A stretch of 64,000 nucleotides of DNA from assembly GCA_934546985.1 (NCBI GenBank), contig CAKTEE010000003.1, forward strand, positions 124,001 through 188,000, written 5' to 3'. The notes under the pieces are model-generated. The model made no database searches and was not told where the DNA came from. It saw only the letters and a list, made by a program, of their open reading frames with translations. This DNA is from an uncultured Eubacteriales bacterium (GTDB lineage Bacteria; Bacillota; Clostridia; Oscillospirales; Acutalibacteraceae). Of this stretch, positions 1 to 9,079 are shown piece by piece (the stretch's first letter is position 1; every line of letters begins with the position of its first letter). A program made the translations under genes and the position numbers.

Positions 1-1
1 T

Positions 2-493
2 TCCCCACAGGAAACAGCCGTTGCACCAAACCTGACGGTTCACGAAAACTTAAGTTTTATCTGCGGCATTTATGGATACCATGCCAAAACAGCGAAAAAA
101 ATGGCAGAAAAGACGATCATAGACTTTGGTTTAACGAATATTGCAAAAGAAAAAGCCGGAACTCTTTCCGGCGGCTGGCAGAGACGGCTTTCTATCGCTA
201 TGGCGCTGATTTCCGAACCGCAGATTTTATTTCTGGATGAACCCACGTTAGGGCTTGACGTGCTTGCACGGCGTGAGCTTTGGCGGGTTATTCAAGGGTT
301 GAAAGGAAAAATCACTATAATTTTAACCACTCACTATCTGGAAGAAGCCGAAGCCCTTGCCGACCGCATTGGCATTATGGCAAAAGGCAGGCTTACGGCT
401 GTCGGAACCGCTGCTGAGCTATTAATTTTGGCAGGCAAAAAGAATTTTGAAGACGCGTTTCTTACACTTTGCGGGGAGGGAGATACTTTATGA
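2..493 (+). CDS. ABC transporter ATP-binding protein, 5' end outside window
   Basis: This is the C-terminal two thirds of an ABC-type ATPase that would power an export complex at the membrane. The frame is open from base 2, so the start and Walker A lie upstream of the window. A Q-loop region (PQETAVAPNLTVHENL) is followed by the signature LSGGWQRRL, Walker B ILFLDEP and the switch histidine in LTTHYLEEAE. The stop codon overlaps the ATG of the permease at 490 (ATGA), so the two are translationally coupled. The subfamily matches drug or antibiotic exporters partnered with ABC-2 permeases. The substrate cannot be inferred. Confidence 0.93.
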   Translation, partial: SPQETAVAPNLTVHENLSFICGIYGYHAKTAKKMAEKTIIDFGLTNIAKEKAGTLSGGWQRRLSIAMALISEPQILFLDEPTLGLDVLARRELWRVIQGLKGKITIILTTHYLEEAEALADRIGIMAKGRLTAVGTAAELLILAGKKNFEDAFLTLCGEGDTL

Positions 494-1230
494 AAACACT
501 TGCTTTTGCTTCCCGCAATACCAAAGAGATTTTGCGGGACAAATTAAATCTTATATTTGGACTGGGCTTCCCGTTAATTGTCCTATTCCTTTTATCTCTG
601 ATTCAATCCAACATTCCCGTTTCCCTATTTGAAATTGAACGGCTCACTCCCGGCATTGCAGTATTTGGGCTGTCTTTTATTTCCCTTTTTTCCGGTATGC
701 TGATTGCAAAAGACCGAACCAGCTCATTTATGCTCCGGCTGCTTACTTCTCCAATGACTGCCGGCAGCTTTATTCTGGGATATACTCTGCCGTTACTGCC
801 TATTGCAGTAATGCAGTCGGTGATTTGTTTCATCGCGGCATTTTTTCTCGGTTTAAACCCCAGTGCAAACGTACCCATTGCCATTATTGTAACAGTTCCT
901 GCGGCAATTCTGTTTATCGCCATTGGTTTGCTGTGCGGAAGTCTGTTTAACGATAAGCAGGTTGGCGGCATATGCGGCGCCCTGCTAACCAATTTAAGCG
1001 CATGGCTTTCCGGCATATGGTTTGATTTAAATCTGCTCGGCGGCGTTTTTAAAACCATCGCCGACTGGCTTCCCTTTGCACATGCTGTTAATGCAGGCAG
1101 ATATGCGCTTGCCGGCGAATATACAAAAATTATGCCTGACCTGCTATGGGTTATTGCCTATGCCGCTGTTATCTTTCTCACTGCAATTTTAGTTTTTCAT
1201 TCAAAAAATTTTGTTTCACGCATTAACTAA
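490..1230 (+). CDS. ABC-2 type transporter permease
   Basis: A 246-residue membrane protein and the partner of the preceding ATPase. It has about six hydrophobic segments, including one near residues 20-40 and one at the C-terminus. The ABC-2 layout is visible: an early cytoplasmic N-terminus, then LTPGIAVFGLSFISLFSGM and LLTSPMTAGSFILGY. I chose the ATG at 490 because GGGGAGGG lies 10 bases upstream and the start overlaps the ATPase stop. A TTG at 469 in the same frame is less likely. No terminator was seen directly after it. The next gene has its own promoter. Confidence 0.9.
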   Translation: MKTLAFASRNTKEILRDKLNLIFGLGFPLIVLFLLSLIQSNIPVSLFEIERLTPGIAVFGLSFISLFSGMLIAKDRTSSFMLRLLTSPMTAGSFILGYTLPLLPIAVMQSVICFIAAFFLGLNPSANVPIAIIVTVPAAILFIAIGLLCGSLFNDKQVGGICGALLTNLSAWLSGIWFDLNLLGGVFKTIADWLPFAHAVNAGRYALAGEYTKIMPDLLWVIAYAAVIFLTAILVFHSKNFVSRIN

Positions 1231-1236
1231 CAAAAA

Positions 1237-1265
1237 TTGTATATTCGTTGCCCGTCTGTTATAAT
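1237..1265 (+). promoter_or_regulatory. sigma-A promoter for the DUF1963 gene
   Basis: TTGTAT (1237-1242) and a perfect TATAAT (1260-1265) are separated by 17 bases. The site lies 42 bases before the ATG at 1307 and just after the permease stop. Confidence 0.7.
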
Positions 1266-1306
1266 AAAATTAGTGATTTACATTCTTTAGTTCGGAGGAT
1301 TTTATT

Positions 1307-2152
1307 ATGAATATAGAATTCAAACTGGAACAAATGTATCGCAATATGATAAATCTGGAAATTGGCGGTACTGCTGTTCCTGAAAGCGGCGCTACAAAAT
1401 TCGGCGGCGTGCCGGATGTTCCTGCTGATTTTATATGGCCTACCTTTAAAACCTCCAGTTTTGATGATAATGAAGTGAAAGAACGTCCACTAAGCTTCCT
1501 TGCCCAATTTAATTGCGAAGAAATCGCAAAGTTTGACAAGGACGATTTACTCCCACACCAAGGCCTGCTCTCTTTCTTTTATGAAATGGAATCGCAGCGC
1601 TGGGGGTTTGACCCAAAAGATGCAGGCTGTGCCCGTGTTTTCTGGTTCAAAGATATTTCTTCGCTTACTTCATCAAAATTTCCCGAAAATCTATGCGAAG
1701 ATTACCGTTTTCCCTCCTTGAATATTCTTGCCAAAGCAGAAAAATCTCTGCCGGATTGGACTGATTTCTCTACCGGGCGTGAGGTTTCCAATGATGACTA
1801 TGACCAATTTGAAGAAGCCCGCGTAATGCTTGGGGTGGAAGAACCGGAACTTTGCTCTAAACTTTTAGGCTGGCCGGATACCATCCAAAACAATATGACG
1901 CAGGAATGTGAACTGATTAACCGCGGTTACTATTTGGGCGGGATATGGAAAGACATCCCTAACGATGAAAAAATTTACGCACAGCAAAATTCACTTGAAA
2001 ACTGGCTTTTGCTGTTCCAGCTTGATACTGTTTCCAATCAGGACTTTGAACTGATGTTCGGCGATTGCGGCCGCCTGTATTTTTATATCCGCAGGGAAGA
2101 TTTACTCTCCTGCCGCTTCGACAGGATTTGGTTGATTCAACAATGTTATTAA
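1307..2152 (+). CDS. DUF1963 (YwqG-like) family protein
   Basis: A 281-residue soluble protein without a signal peptide. Family hallmarks are visible: a GGxPDxP segment (GGVPDVPADFIWP) near residue 30, LSFLAQFNCEEI near residue 63, and an LxFFYE strand (LLSFFYEME) near residue 86. The C-terminal half has the LGWPDTIQNNM and LLLFQLDT segments typical of the family. The molecular function is unknown. In Bacillus subtilis the homologue ywqG sits beside an LXG toxin locus, so its place next to Rhs debris here may be meaningful. The ATG at 1307 follows TTCGGAGGA. It appears to be a single-gene unit ending at the strong hairpin at 2250. Confidence 0.85.
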   Translation: MNIEFKLEQMYRNMINLEIGGTAVPESGATKFGGVPDVPADFIWPTFKTSSFDDNEVKERPLSFLAQFNCEEIAKFDKDDLLPHQGLLSFFYEMESQRWGFDPKDAGCARVFWFKDISSLTSSKFPENLCEDYRFPSLNILAKAEKSLPDWTDFSTGREVSNDDYDQFEEARVMLGVEEPELCSKLLGWPDTIQNNMTQECELINRGYYLGGIWKDIPNDEKIYAQQNSLENWLLLFQLDTVSNQDFELMFGDCGRLYFYIRREDLLSCRFDRIWLIQQCY

Positions 2153-2247
2153 CCTTTCTCCTGCAACAACAAACAATAAAGGTAACACCTTAAATCTAAA
2201 AAGAAAAAATTGCGCAATATCATTAATATTACAAAAAAATGCGATGA

Positions 2248-2802
2248 TTAACCCCTCTGCAAAACTAAACGCATGTTTTGCAGAGGGGTTGTTTTTTGAA
2301 CAGAAAAATCAAAGTATGTTTTTTCGATTGCGGTAATAGCATTATTGTCATTATAAGAAATCTGTATCATATAGCCATCATATGTGCAGTAATAAGATAC
2401 ACATGCTATATCATTTCTGCCTGTATACAAAAATGTATAATCACTTAAAGGATCAAGTTTCTGAATTTCATCAAGTGTATTTTCAGCAGTTAAGCCATCA
2501 AAAATAGAAGATATTTTTGATACATTATAAATTTTAGATAATACTTTATCCCCATTTAAGCCAAAAACGATTATCAATAATTTTTGATCGCCACGGTATA
2601 CTGCCTGATATCCAGATTTTACCGTTCTTAAGCATTGAATAGGAAATTCAGAATTTAATTGATTTATGGTGCCATCATATGTGTTTATTTTATCAAGTTG
2701 TTCGTTTAAATAGTTTGTTGTAATTAAGTCGACTATATTTTTATTAGGATCCGATATATTATCCTCTTTATCGCGGGCACATAGCAGTGAAATGATAGCC
2801 AT
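2248..2802 (-). CDS. hypothetical protein, possible lipoprotein or Rhs-associated orphan immunity
   Basis: I do not recognise this 184-residue protein. In-frame codons upstream of the first ATG read KKDKLLFCVIMAIISLLC, which resembles a short lipoprotein signal ending in a cysteine. However, the codon spaced correctly from GAGGTG (2844-2849) is ATA, not ATG, so the true start is uncertain or lost. The gene lies directly downstream of an Rhs/YD fragment on the same strand, the usual slot of an Rhs immunity gene. Its last codons (MRLVLQRG) are read from within the terminator hairpin of the opposite strand. Function as immunity is inference from position only. Confidence 0.5.
   Translation of the reverse strand: MAIISLLCARDKEDNISDPNKNIVDLITTNYLNEQLDKINTYDGTINQLNSEFPIQCLRTVKSGYQAVYRGDQKLLIIVFGLNGDKVLSKIYNVSKISSIFDGLTAENTLDEIQKLDPLSDYTFLYTGRNDIACVSYYCTYDGYMIQISYNDNNAITAIEKTYFDFSVQKTTPLQNMRLVLQRG
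2250..2297 (+). terminator. strong rho-independent terminator
   Basis: A perfect 16-bp stem (2250-2265 with 2275-2290, GC-rich core CCCCTCTGC) with a 9-base loop, followed by GTTTTTT. It lies about 100 bases after the DUF1963 stop. It overlaps the 3' end of the minus-strand ORF at 2248-2802. Confidence 0.85.
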
Positions 2803-2834
2803 TATTACGCAAAATAATAGTTTGTCTTTTTTTA

Positions 2835-3143
2835 TTATAACACCTCAATTTCCAATGGCATAATAAATTCACAATAATTACAGCACGTCCACAAAACAAT
2901 AATCGTATCAGAAGTCATTCTAAAATTCCATAAAACCAAACTTCCAGCAATTCTATGTTTTTCAGTCAATTGTGATTGTATTATACTTTTTGCTACCACC
3001 TGATCAAGGCTATCATAAGCCAGTTCAATTGTGTCCCCGTTCCCGTAAGTGATTTTGTTCAGCGTGCCTTTGGCAGTGTTGTAATTGTATCCCACGCATT
3101 TGTTCCGGGCATCAAATACTTTGTCCGTATACTTACTGGTGTA
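2835..3143 (-). pseudogene. Rhs/YD-repeat protein fragment
   Basis: The minus-strand frame reads VFDARNKCVGYNYNT, then LNKITYGNGDTIELAYDSLDQV. This is a YD repeat as found in Rhs and wall-associated toxins. It has no start, is cut by a TAA at 3144-3146, and after about residue 45 the sequence no longer looks like YD repeat. It stops at 2835, just before the 184-residue ORF. It is a relic of a much larger Rhs gene. Confidence 0.75.
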
Positions 3144-3571
3144 TTAGCAGGCAGAACTGGTCTGTAATGTCCTGTCCGGGTTTTTGACTGCGAATTTAGT
3201 CGCGTTAAAATAACCAATCATGTAATCTGTTTTTTTATTTCTTTGGTTTTTTTAAGCTATATTACGAATTTTCTTAGCATATTTAACATTAGAAATTTAA
3301 CAGAAAATTATACTATATAAACAAATATATAAAAATGGAACAGAAGATGTTATAGGCAAGTTATATTCTTAAGAATCATCACCTTATTTATGACACCAAT
3401 TTTGCAAGTGAATTATTTAAAATTCATTGATGTCTATACAAAAATTACAATATTCTTCCCAAATACTGATGACTTTTAAATGTATCTATGATAGAATAAA
3501 ATTTATGCGACAAAAGAGAACATCTTTTTGAGACAATCTAAGATTTTGAACATCACAGGAGGAACTAAATT
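3144..3571 (+). other. AT-rich intergenic region
   Basis: About 430 very AT-rich bases with no convincing ORF. The last 100 bases hold the leader of the 1477-residue protein gene, including AGGAGGAA at 3557-3564. A -10-like TAGAAT near 3491 has no good -35 partner. Confidence 0.4.
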
Positions 3572-6500
3572 ATGCACGTTTTCAAACGGTTATTCACATG
3601 TATTCTGTCAGTAGCAATTGCACTCACAGCACTTTTTGCTTTGCCGGTTAATGCGACAACATCTGATGAAACAGGCAAAGTGAGTAAAGTTCTGGTTTTA
3701 AATTTTGATCCAGTCTTTCATCTTGAAGATGGTGATAAATACCATCATGAGCTTATGGATGGGTGGAATAATCCGTATGAACTGGCCGCGCAGTTTATCT
3801 CGGATATGGAAGAAGTCAGCCACGGTTATGTCAATTATCATATTTCGGACTGGCAGGATATCAATACTTTGCCGACAAGTATCGAAGGCACTACCTACAC
3901 GCTCAACAATTATTATAATACGCTCATGACTGCTAATGAACAGTATAATGGTCATTACTGGGAATCTCCAGCTTGGGTAAATTTCGGTTCGTTCGATTAC
4001 GATTACTATCTCAGTTATTACAATGTTTACAATCGGATTGACAGCGGCGAAATTGATGAAGTCTGGATCTTTACAGGTCCTATGATTGGGGTTGATCTCT
4101 ATAGCACACGTATGGTCGGCCGTAATAGTTACCAGTGTAACAGTCCGGCACTCATCAACGATTGCAGACCCTTTATTGTTTACGGCTTCAATTACGAGCG
4201 CTCTGTTACAGAGATGCTCGAGAATGCAGGCTACCGTGCAGAATCCATTATGAATCATGTAATGGGTACGCCGGATTATTCCAAAAATTATGGAGATTAT
4301 ACAGATTGGGAAAAATTTACATCCCGTGACCAGGTTGCATCTGGACGTTCTGGTGTTGGAACAATCGATTGGACACCAAATAGCACTTGTACCTTTGAAT
4401 GGAATAACTTAACAAAAGTTTATTCTTATTGCGATGACTGGCTTACCTATCCAAAAATAGGTGGTAAACGCAAACTGGTGAACTGTACTGAGTGGGGCAA
4501 TGGCGACCCCTACCTTCACCACAAATGGTGGTTTAATCACTTTCCACATGCAGACGGAAAAAATACCGCAGGGTACTACAATAACTGGTGGATTTATTTT
4601 ACCTTAGATTATATGAATTATCCATTGAAAGATTACAATGTCTTGGTTTTAAATTTCGATCCAATTTTTCATCTTCAGGATGGTGATAAATACCATCACG
4701 AACTCATGAGTTGGTGGAACAATCCGCATGAATTGGCTGAACAGTTTACATCGGATATGAAGGAAGTTAGCTACGGCTATGTTAATTATCATATTACCGA
4801 TTGGCAGGATATCAATGCTCTGCCGACAAGTACTGCAGGTGCTACCTATACGCTCGACAGTTATTATGAAACCTTAATGGTGGCTAATGCAAAGTATCCT
4901 GATACTTATTGGAATTATGATGGCTGGATTAGACGTGGATTCACATTTGATTATGAGTACTATTTAAATCAGTACAATGTCTACAATCGAATTGACAGCG
5001 GTGAAATTGACCAAGTATGGATTTTTATGGGTCCGGAAGTCGGTGTTGCGGCAAACGAATCTGCCATGTTCGGTCGGGATGCCTACTGGGTCAATGGTAC
5101 AAAGCATCCGAGCGAACATAAGCCGTTTATTGTTTACAGCTTCAATTACGAGCGCGGTGTCGGCGAGATGCTTGAGAATGTCGGTCATTGCACTGAGTGC
5201 ATCATGGAGCATGTGATGGGTAAGCCGAATTATTCCAAGGACTATGAGAATTATACCGACTGGGAGAAATTTTCGGTCTACGATCAAAAAGCACCGGGCA
5301 AGGCCGGGGTAGGCAATGTTCATTTTGCACCGAATAGTTTGACGGACTACGACTGGGGAAATAATACTTATGTTTCTTCCAACTGTGAGGAATGGCTCAA
5401 TTATCCAAATATGAGCGCTGAACGAAATCAGGTCAATTGCAATCTTTGGGGAAACGGCGATATTCGCGAACATCACAAATGGTGGCTCAGCCGTCTTCCG
5501 CACGCATATGGCAGAAATTCCAGAACAGGGTACTACAATAACTGGTGGATTTACCAGACATTGGATTATATCAATGATCCTCCTGTTCTATACAATTACA
5601 TTGCTCCTGAAGTAGAGCGTGTTATTATGAAAGATGGAAATATTGAAATCCTCTTTGATAAATTCATGCAGATTTCAACCGTAACGGATTCAGCAATAAC
5701 ACTGCTGCAAAACGGGCAAAGTATCGATTTTACAGTGGAAGCTGTTGGGGAAAAAACAGGCATCACCCCAGAAAACAAGTACACTGTTGCGAAAAGATTT
5801 CTTTTAATCCCTGAAAATGGTGAATTAAACGATGAGCCCTATGACATCATTATAGATAATAGTGTCGCCTCTTATGCAAATGTTACGATGAAAACACTGT
5901 TTAGTAAGAGGATAGAACCCGAGAATGCGGTCCCCTCTGTTTCTGCTGTGATAAAAATGAATACTAACAAAGCTGTTGTAAATCAAAATACACCTGTTAT
6001 TTCTTTCAATTATATTTATGTAAACAATATGGCAATGATGCCTGAGGATTCCCTGGAGAAACTTTTTGACACAGAAATGGAAGAATCATCCTCCTGTTAT
6101 AAAATTACAATTAACGGTATTACTATTTCCGCATACAAAAATACAACAGAATGGGAAATTACAACTCAGAATAACCAAACATTAAAAGTTAATATGGAAA
6201 ATCCAATAAAGATTATAAATGGAAAAGCATATTTTTGCATTCGGGATATATGTATATTGGCTGAACTTAACTTCCATTCTACAGAAGACCCCAGCGGTCA
6301 GTATATTATCATAACGAATGCTGCCAGTGCTGATAAAACTTATTATGATGAACTGCTGCAATCAGCGAAACCATATTTCGATGATTACAGGAATACTTTT
6401 GATACAGCATATCAATGGGGATTTTCACCCGTAGAAACAAATACGTTAAATGGATCTTTAGATTATGTGGGCGATATTGATATGTTTAAATTTACCACAC

Positions 6501-8005
6501 CGATTACAGGCACATACACAATTTATTCCTCAGATATTACACCGGATTTAAAGGCGTGGCTCTACGATTCTACTCAAATGCAGATTGCAGAGGATGATAA
6601 TTCCGGAGAAAATAGAAACTTTAAAATTACGGTTTCGTTGACAGAAGGGCAAACCTATTATCTGAAAGTTAGCCATCCTGAAGAAAACGGTATAGGAGCT
6701 TATACTATTAATCTTTCAATCGATGACTATGGAAATGATTTTAGCAGTACACATGAGTTAAACCTGAACGTTTTTCAGAATTCTGTTACCGGATATATCA
6801 ATTTTACTGACGATGTAGATATGTTTAAATTTACCGCGCCGATCACAGGCACATACACGATTTATTCCTCGGATATTACACCGGATTTAAAGGCGTGGCT
6901 CTATAACTCTACTCAAATGCAGATTGCAGAGGATGATAATTCCGGAGAGAATGGAAACTTTAAAATTACGGTTTCGTTGACAGAAGGGCAAACCTATTAT
7001 CTGAAAGTTAGCCATCCTGAAGAAAACGGTATAGGAGCTTATACTATTAATCTTTCAATGGACGACTATGACGATGATTTTAGCAGTGCACATGAGTTAA
7101 ACCTGAACGTTTTTCAGAATTCTGTTACCGGATACATTAATTTTACTGACGATGTAGATATGTTCAAATTTACCGCACCGATTACAGGTACATACACGAT
7201 TTACTCTTCAGATGCTACACTGGATTTAAAGGCGTGGCTCTACGATTCTACTCAAATGCAGATTACAGAGGATAATAATTCCGGAGAAAATGGAAACTTC
7301 AAAATTACGGTTTTGTTAACAGAAGGGCAAACCTACTATCTGAAAGTTAGCCATTCTGAAGAAAACGGTATAGGAACTTATACTATTAATCTTTCAATCG
7401 ATGACTATGGAAATGATTTTAGCAGTGCGCATGAGTTAAACCTAAACGTTGGGCTGAATTCTGTTGCCGGATATATCAATTTTACTGATGATGTGGATAT
7501 GTTCAAATTTACCGCACCGGTAACAGGCACATATCATTTCAACACCGACCCCGCTTCCCCTCATGAAGTAAAGCTATATAATAGTTCCATGCAGGAAATT
7601 GCTTCTTATTCCAGTACCGCAGGTATGTCTGGCCATAGGGTTAACTTTGAATATGCCTTGAGTAAAGGGCAAACATATTATCTGCTCATTAACAAGGCAA
7701 CACAGTATCAGATTAACATCACAGTTCCCGATACAGCATTAAAAATTACCGATATCGTTATTGGGGGAACCCACAGCAAAAATGAACCTTTAACCTTCAC
7801 GGCAATCACTACAGGTGGGGAACATCCAATAACATGGGCATTTTATATTTTTGAGAATGGAAAGCTCTGTTCTTCTAAGGCTAACGTATCTGTCAATTAT
7901 TTTGAATGGACTCCTGACAAAGCCGGAACTTACACAGTAAGGGTTTATGCTACAGATAAAAATAGAACTAGGGTATCTTACTCCAAATCATTTACCGTAG
8001 CATAA
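3572..8005 (+). CDS. large secreted multidomain protein with duplicated unknown domain and PPC repeats
   Basis: A 1477-residue exported protein. Residues 1-30 form a signal peptide (KR-rich, then a hydrophobic core, cut near VNATT). Residues 40-356 and 357-670 are two tandem copies of a domain I do not recognise. It is rich in Trp, Tyr and His, with repeated motifs FDPxFHLxDGDKYHHELM, VYNRIDSGEID, FNYERxVxEMLEN, HHKWW and GYYNNWWIY. Then come an Ig-like segment (about 680-770) and a copper-amine-oxidase-N-like segment (about 780-930). Four PPC-type beta repeats follow (aspartates of DMFKF at 970, 1083, 1196 and 1309), then a C-terminal Ig-like domain. No sortase motif or S-layer anchor was seen. 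The histidine-rich motif could bind metal, but no enzyme class can be assigned. It is a single gene between Rhs remnants. Confidence 0.85.
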   Translation: MHVFKRLFTCILSVAIALTALFALPVNATTSDETGKVSKVLVLNFDPVFHLEDGDKYHHELMDGWNNPYELAAQFISDMEEVSHGYVNYHISDWQDINTLPTSIEGTTYTLNNYYNTLMTANEQYNGHYWESPAWVNFGSFDYDYYLSYYNVYNRIDSGEIDEVWIFTGPMIGVDLYSTRMVGRNSYQCNSPALINDCRPFIVYGFNYERSVTEMLENAGYRAESIMNHVMGTPDYSKNYGDYTDWEKFTSRDQVASGRSGVGTIDWTPNSTCTFEWNNLTKVYSYCDDWLTYPKIGGKRKLVNCTEWGNGDPYLHHKWWFNHFPHADGKNTAGYYNNWWIYFTLDYMNYPLKDYNVLVLNFDPIFHLQDGDKYHHELMSWWNNPHELAEQFTSDMKEVSYGYVNYHITDWQDINALPTSTAGATYTLDSYYETLMVANAKYPDTYWNYDGWIRRGFTFDYEYYLNQYNVYNRIDSGEIDQVWIFMGPEVGVAANESAMFGRDAYWVNGTKHPSEHKPFIVYSFNYERGVGEMLENVGHCTECIMEHVMGKPNYSKDYENYTDWEKFSVYDQKAPGKAGVGNVHFAPNSLTDYDWGNNTYVSSNCEEWLNYPNMSAERNQVNCNLWGNGDIREHHKWWLSRLPHAYGRNSRTGYYNNWWIYQTLDYINDPPVLYNYIAPEVERVIMKDGNIEILFDKFMQISTVTDSAITLLQNGQSIDFTVEAVGEKTGITPENKYTVAKRFLLIPENGELNDEPYDIIIDNSVASYANVTMKTLFSKRIEPENAVPSVSAVIKMNTNKAVVNQNTPVISFNYIYVNNMAMMPEDSLEKLFDTEMEESSSCYKITINGITISAYKNTTEWEITTQNNQTLKVNMENPIKIINGKAYFCIRDICILAELNFHSTEDPSGQYIIITNAASADKTYYDELLQSAKPYFDDYRNTFDTAYQWGFSPVETNTLNGSLDYVGDIDMFKFTTPITGTYTIYSSDITPDLKAWLYDSTQMQIAEDDNSGENRNFKITVSLTEGQTYYLKVSHPEENGIGAYTINLSIDDYGNDFSSTHELNLNVFQNSVTGYINFTDDVDMFKFTAPITGTYTIYSSDITPDLKAWLYNSTQMQIAEDDNSGENGNFKITVSLTEGQTYYLKVSHPEENGIGAYTINLSMDDYDDDFSSAHELNLNVFQNSVTGYINFTDDVDMFKFTAPITGTYTIYSSDATLDLKAWLYDSTQMQITEDNNSGENGNFKITVLLTEGQTYYLKVSHSEENGIGTYTINLSIDDYGNDFSSAHELNLNVGLNSVAGYINFTDDVDMFKFTAPVTGTYHFNTDPASPHEVKLYNSSMQEIASYSSTAGMSGHRVNFEYALSKGQTYYLLINKATQYQINITVPDTALKITDIVIGGTHSKNEPLTFTAITTGGEHPITWAFYIFENGKLCSSKANVSVNYFEWTPDKAGTYTVRVYATDKNRTRVSYSKSFTVA
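3689..5590 (+). repeat. two tandem copies of a 951-bp coding unit
   Basis: The unit beginning VLVLNFDP at 3689 recurs at 4640, exactly 951 bases (317 codons) later. The copies stay in frame, with most motif blocks conserved but clear divergence at synonymous and non-synonymous sites, so the duplication is old. Confidence 0.9.
6479..7750 (+). repeat. 339-bp tandem repeats encoding PPC-like domains
   Basis: The GATATG coding for DM of DMFKF occurs at 6479, 6818, 7157 and 7496, spaced exactly 339 bases (113 codons). Units 1 to 3 are nearly identical in DNA over long stretches. The fourth diverges after its first 30 codons. This points to recent unequal recombination or gene conversion. Confidence 0.95.
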
Positions 8006-8189
8006 ATATTAAAGTATTCCGTACACAATTAATTTAAAACATAAAGGAGACAGCTTGTGCTGTTGTGAGGTTTCAGAAAGAGAGAAAACGCAAAACAGTT
8101 TAGATTTTGACGCACAAAAATCCGTACAAAAGTGAAATCTATTGAAAAATAACGGAGTGCAGGTATAATTATTTAAATATTGGGGAAGG

Positions 8190-8227
8190 AAATTGCAGAA
8201 CGAAGAAATTCGGGCTGCAATTTTTTT
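8190..8227 (+). terminator. rho-independent terminator
   Basis: AAATTGCAG (8190-8198) pairs with CTGCAATTT (8215-8223), followed by a T-run to 8227. It lies 185 bases after the large secreted protein gene. Confidence 0.6.
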
Positions 8228-8344
8228 CGCTTTTGAGGTAGAATTAGAATATAATAAATATTTTTAAAAGCGTTTAAAAATAGACTTAAATCCTTGATAA
8301 ATAAAGATTTAAACGGTTTTTAAACAAATGCTTAGATTATTTAA

Positions 8345-8724
8345 AATGCAGTCAAAACGTGTAATAAAAATATAACTCACACAAAACTAACATATAAAGA
8401 GCGTACAGAACAAGCAAAAAGAAAGCGATACCAAACATTAGATGGTACGTTAATTAATAAATACAGTTATGAAGAAAAAGTTTCTATTTATTATTGGAGT
8501 TCCATAAAGCATACAGAACCATTTGGGCATTTTGAGCTAAAAAAATAAATGGATATGTTTTAATCTATTTAGATTCACCTAATGGTCGTATATGTTATTT
8601 TAATAAAAAATATACCAATGGTATACTACACCCTCTTTCTGTTGTTTTATATTTTTTCGTATTTTTATTACTAATATCTTTTATTGAAGGTGTAAGTTAT
8701 AAAATACGGAAAAAAACAAAATAA
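8345..8724 (+). pseudogene. small C-terminal-anchored membrane protein gene, frameshifted
   Basis: Frame 1 (8345-8548) reads TYKERTEQAKRKRYQTLDG and onward to FGHFELKK, then stops. The next frame continues without a gap as INGYVLIYLDSPNGRICY, then a hydrophobic helix (LSVVLYFFVFLLLISF) and a basic end to 8724. One extra A in the A7 run at 8539-8545 would fuse them into a single protein of about 120 residues. No ATG, GTG or TTG start was found. It lies just upstream of an Rhs remnant on the same strand. Its function is unknown. Confidence 0.45.
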
Positions 8725-8796
8725 TAGATGCAAAGAATCTATGTATCCCCTAAACAACATTAATTATAAAATAATATTTATGTAACTGTAATGTAA

Positions 8797-9000
8797 ATGC
8801 TGCTGGCATAATAACAAAATACTTCATCGAGGGCGACAGGGTTGTTCTTGAAAAGTTCGGTAATGAAAAGCGTACTTTCTGGTATAACGGGAATGGCAAT
8901 GCCGCAGCGTTTGTTATTTACGGTGCCGTAGGGATGCACCCTTACTATATAAAAAATAATGCCCTGCGTTCTCCGCTTCTTCCGAAAAGTGAAAAACTTA
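8797..9000 (+). pseudogene. Rhs core fragment
   Basis: The frame from 8797 reads NAAGIITKYFIEGDRVVLEKF, then TFWYNGNGNAAAF and YYIKNNALR. This is the pattern of the Rhs C-terminal core (a Y-Y-x-x-x-G-D-R-V-V segment followed by GNGN and YYIKNALG). It has no start, and the homology fades near 8985. It is on the opposite strand to the Rhs fragment at 2835. Confidence 0.65.
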
Positions 9001-9079
9001 TCCGGAAACAGCTAACGCAGGACAAATCACAGCCGCCGAAGCGAACGTTTATTTTATTGCAGAAATTAAAATCAATCTG

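Noticed and set aside
8055..8135. 26-codon ORF from TTG 8055 after AAGGAGAC, with three cysteines at its start
   Set aside because: The ribosome site is good, but the peptide is very short, unrecognised and inside a decayed region. Chance cannot be excluded.
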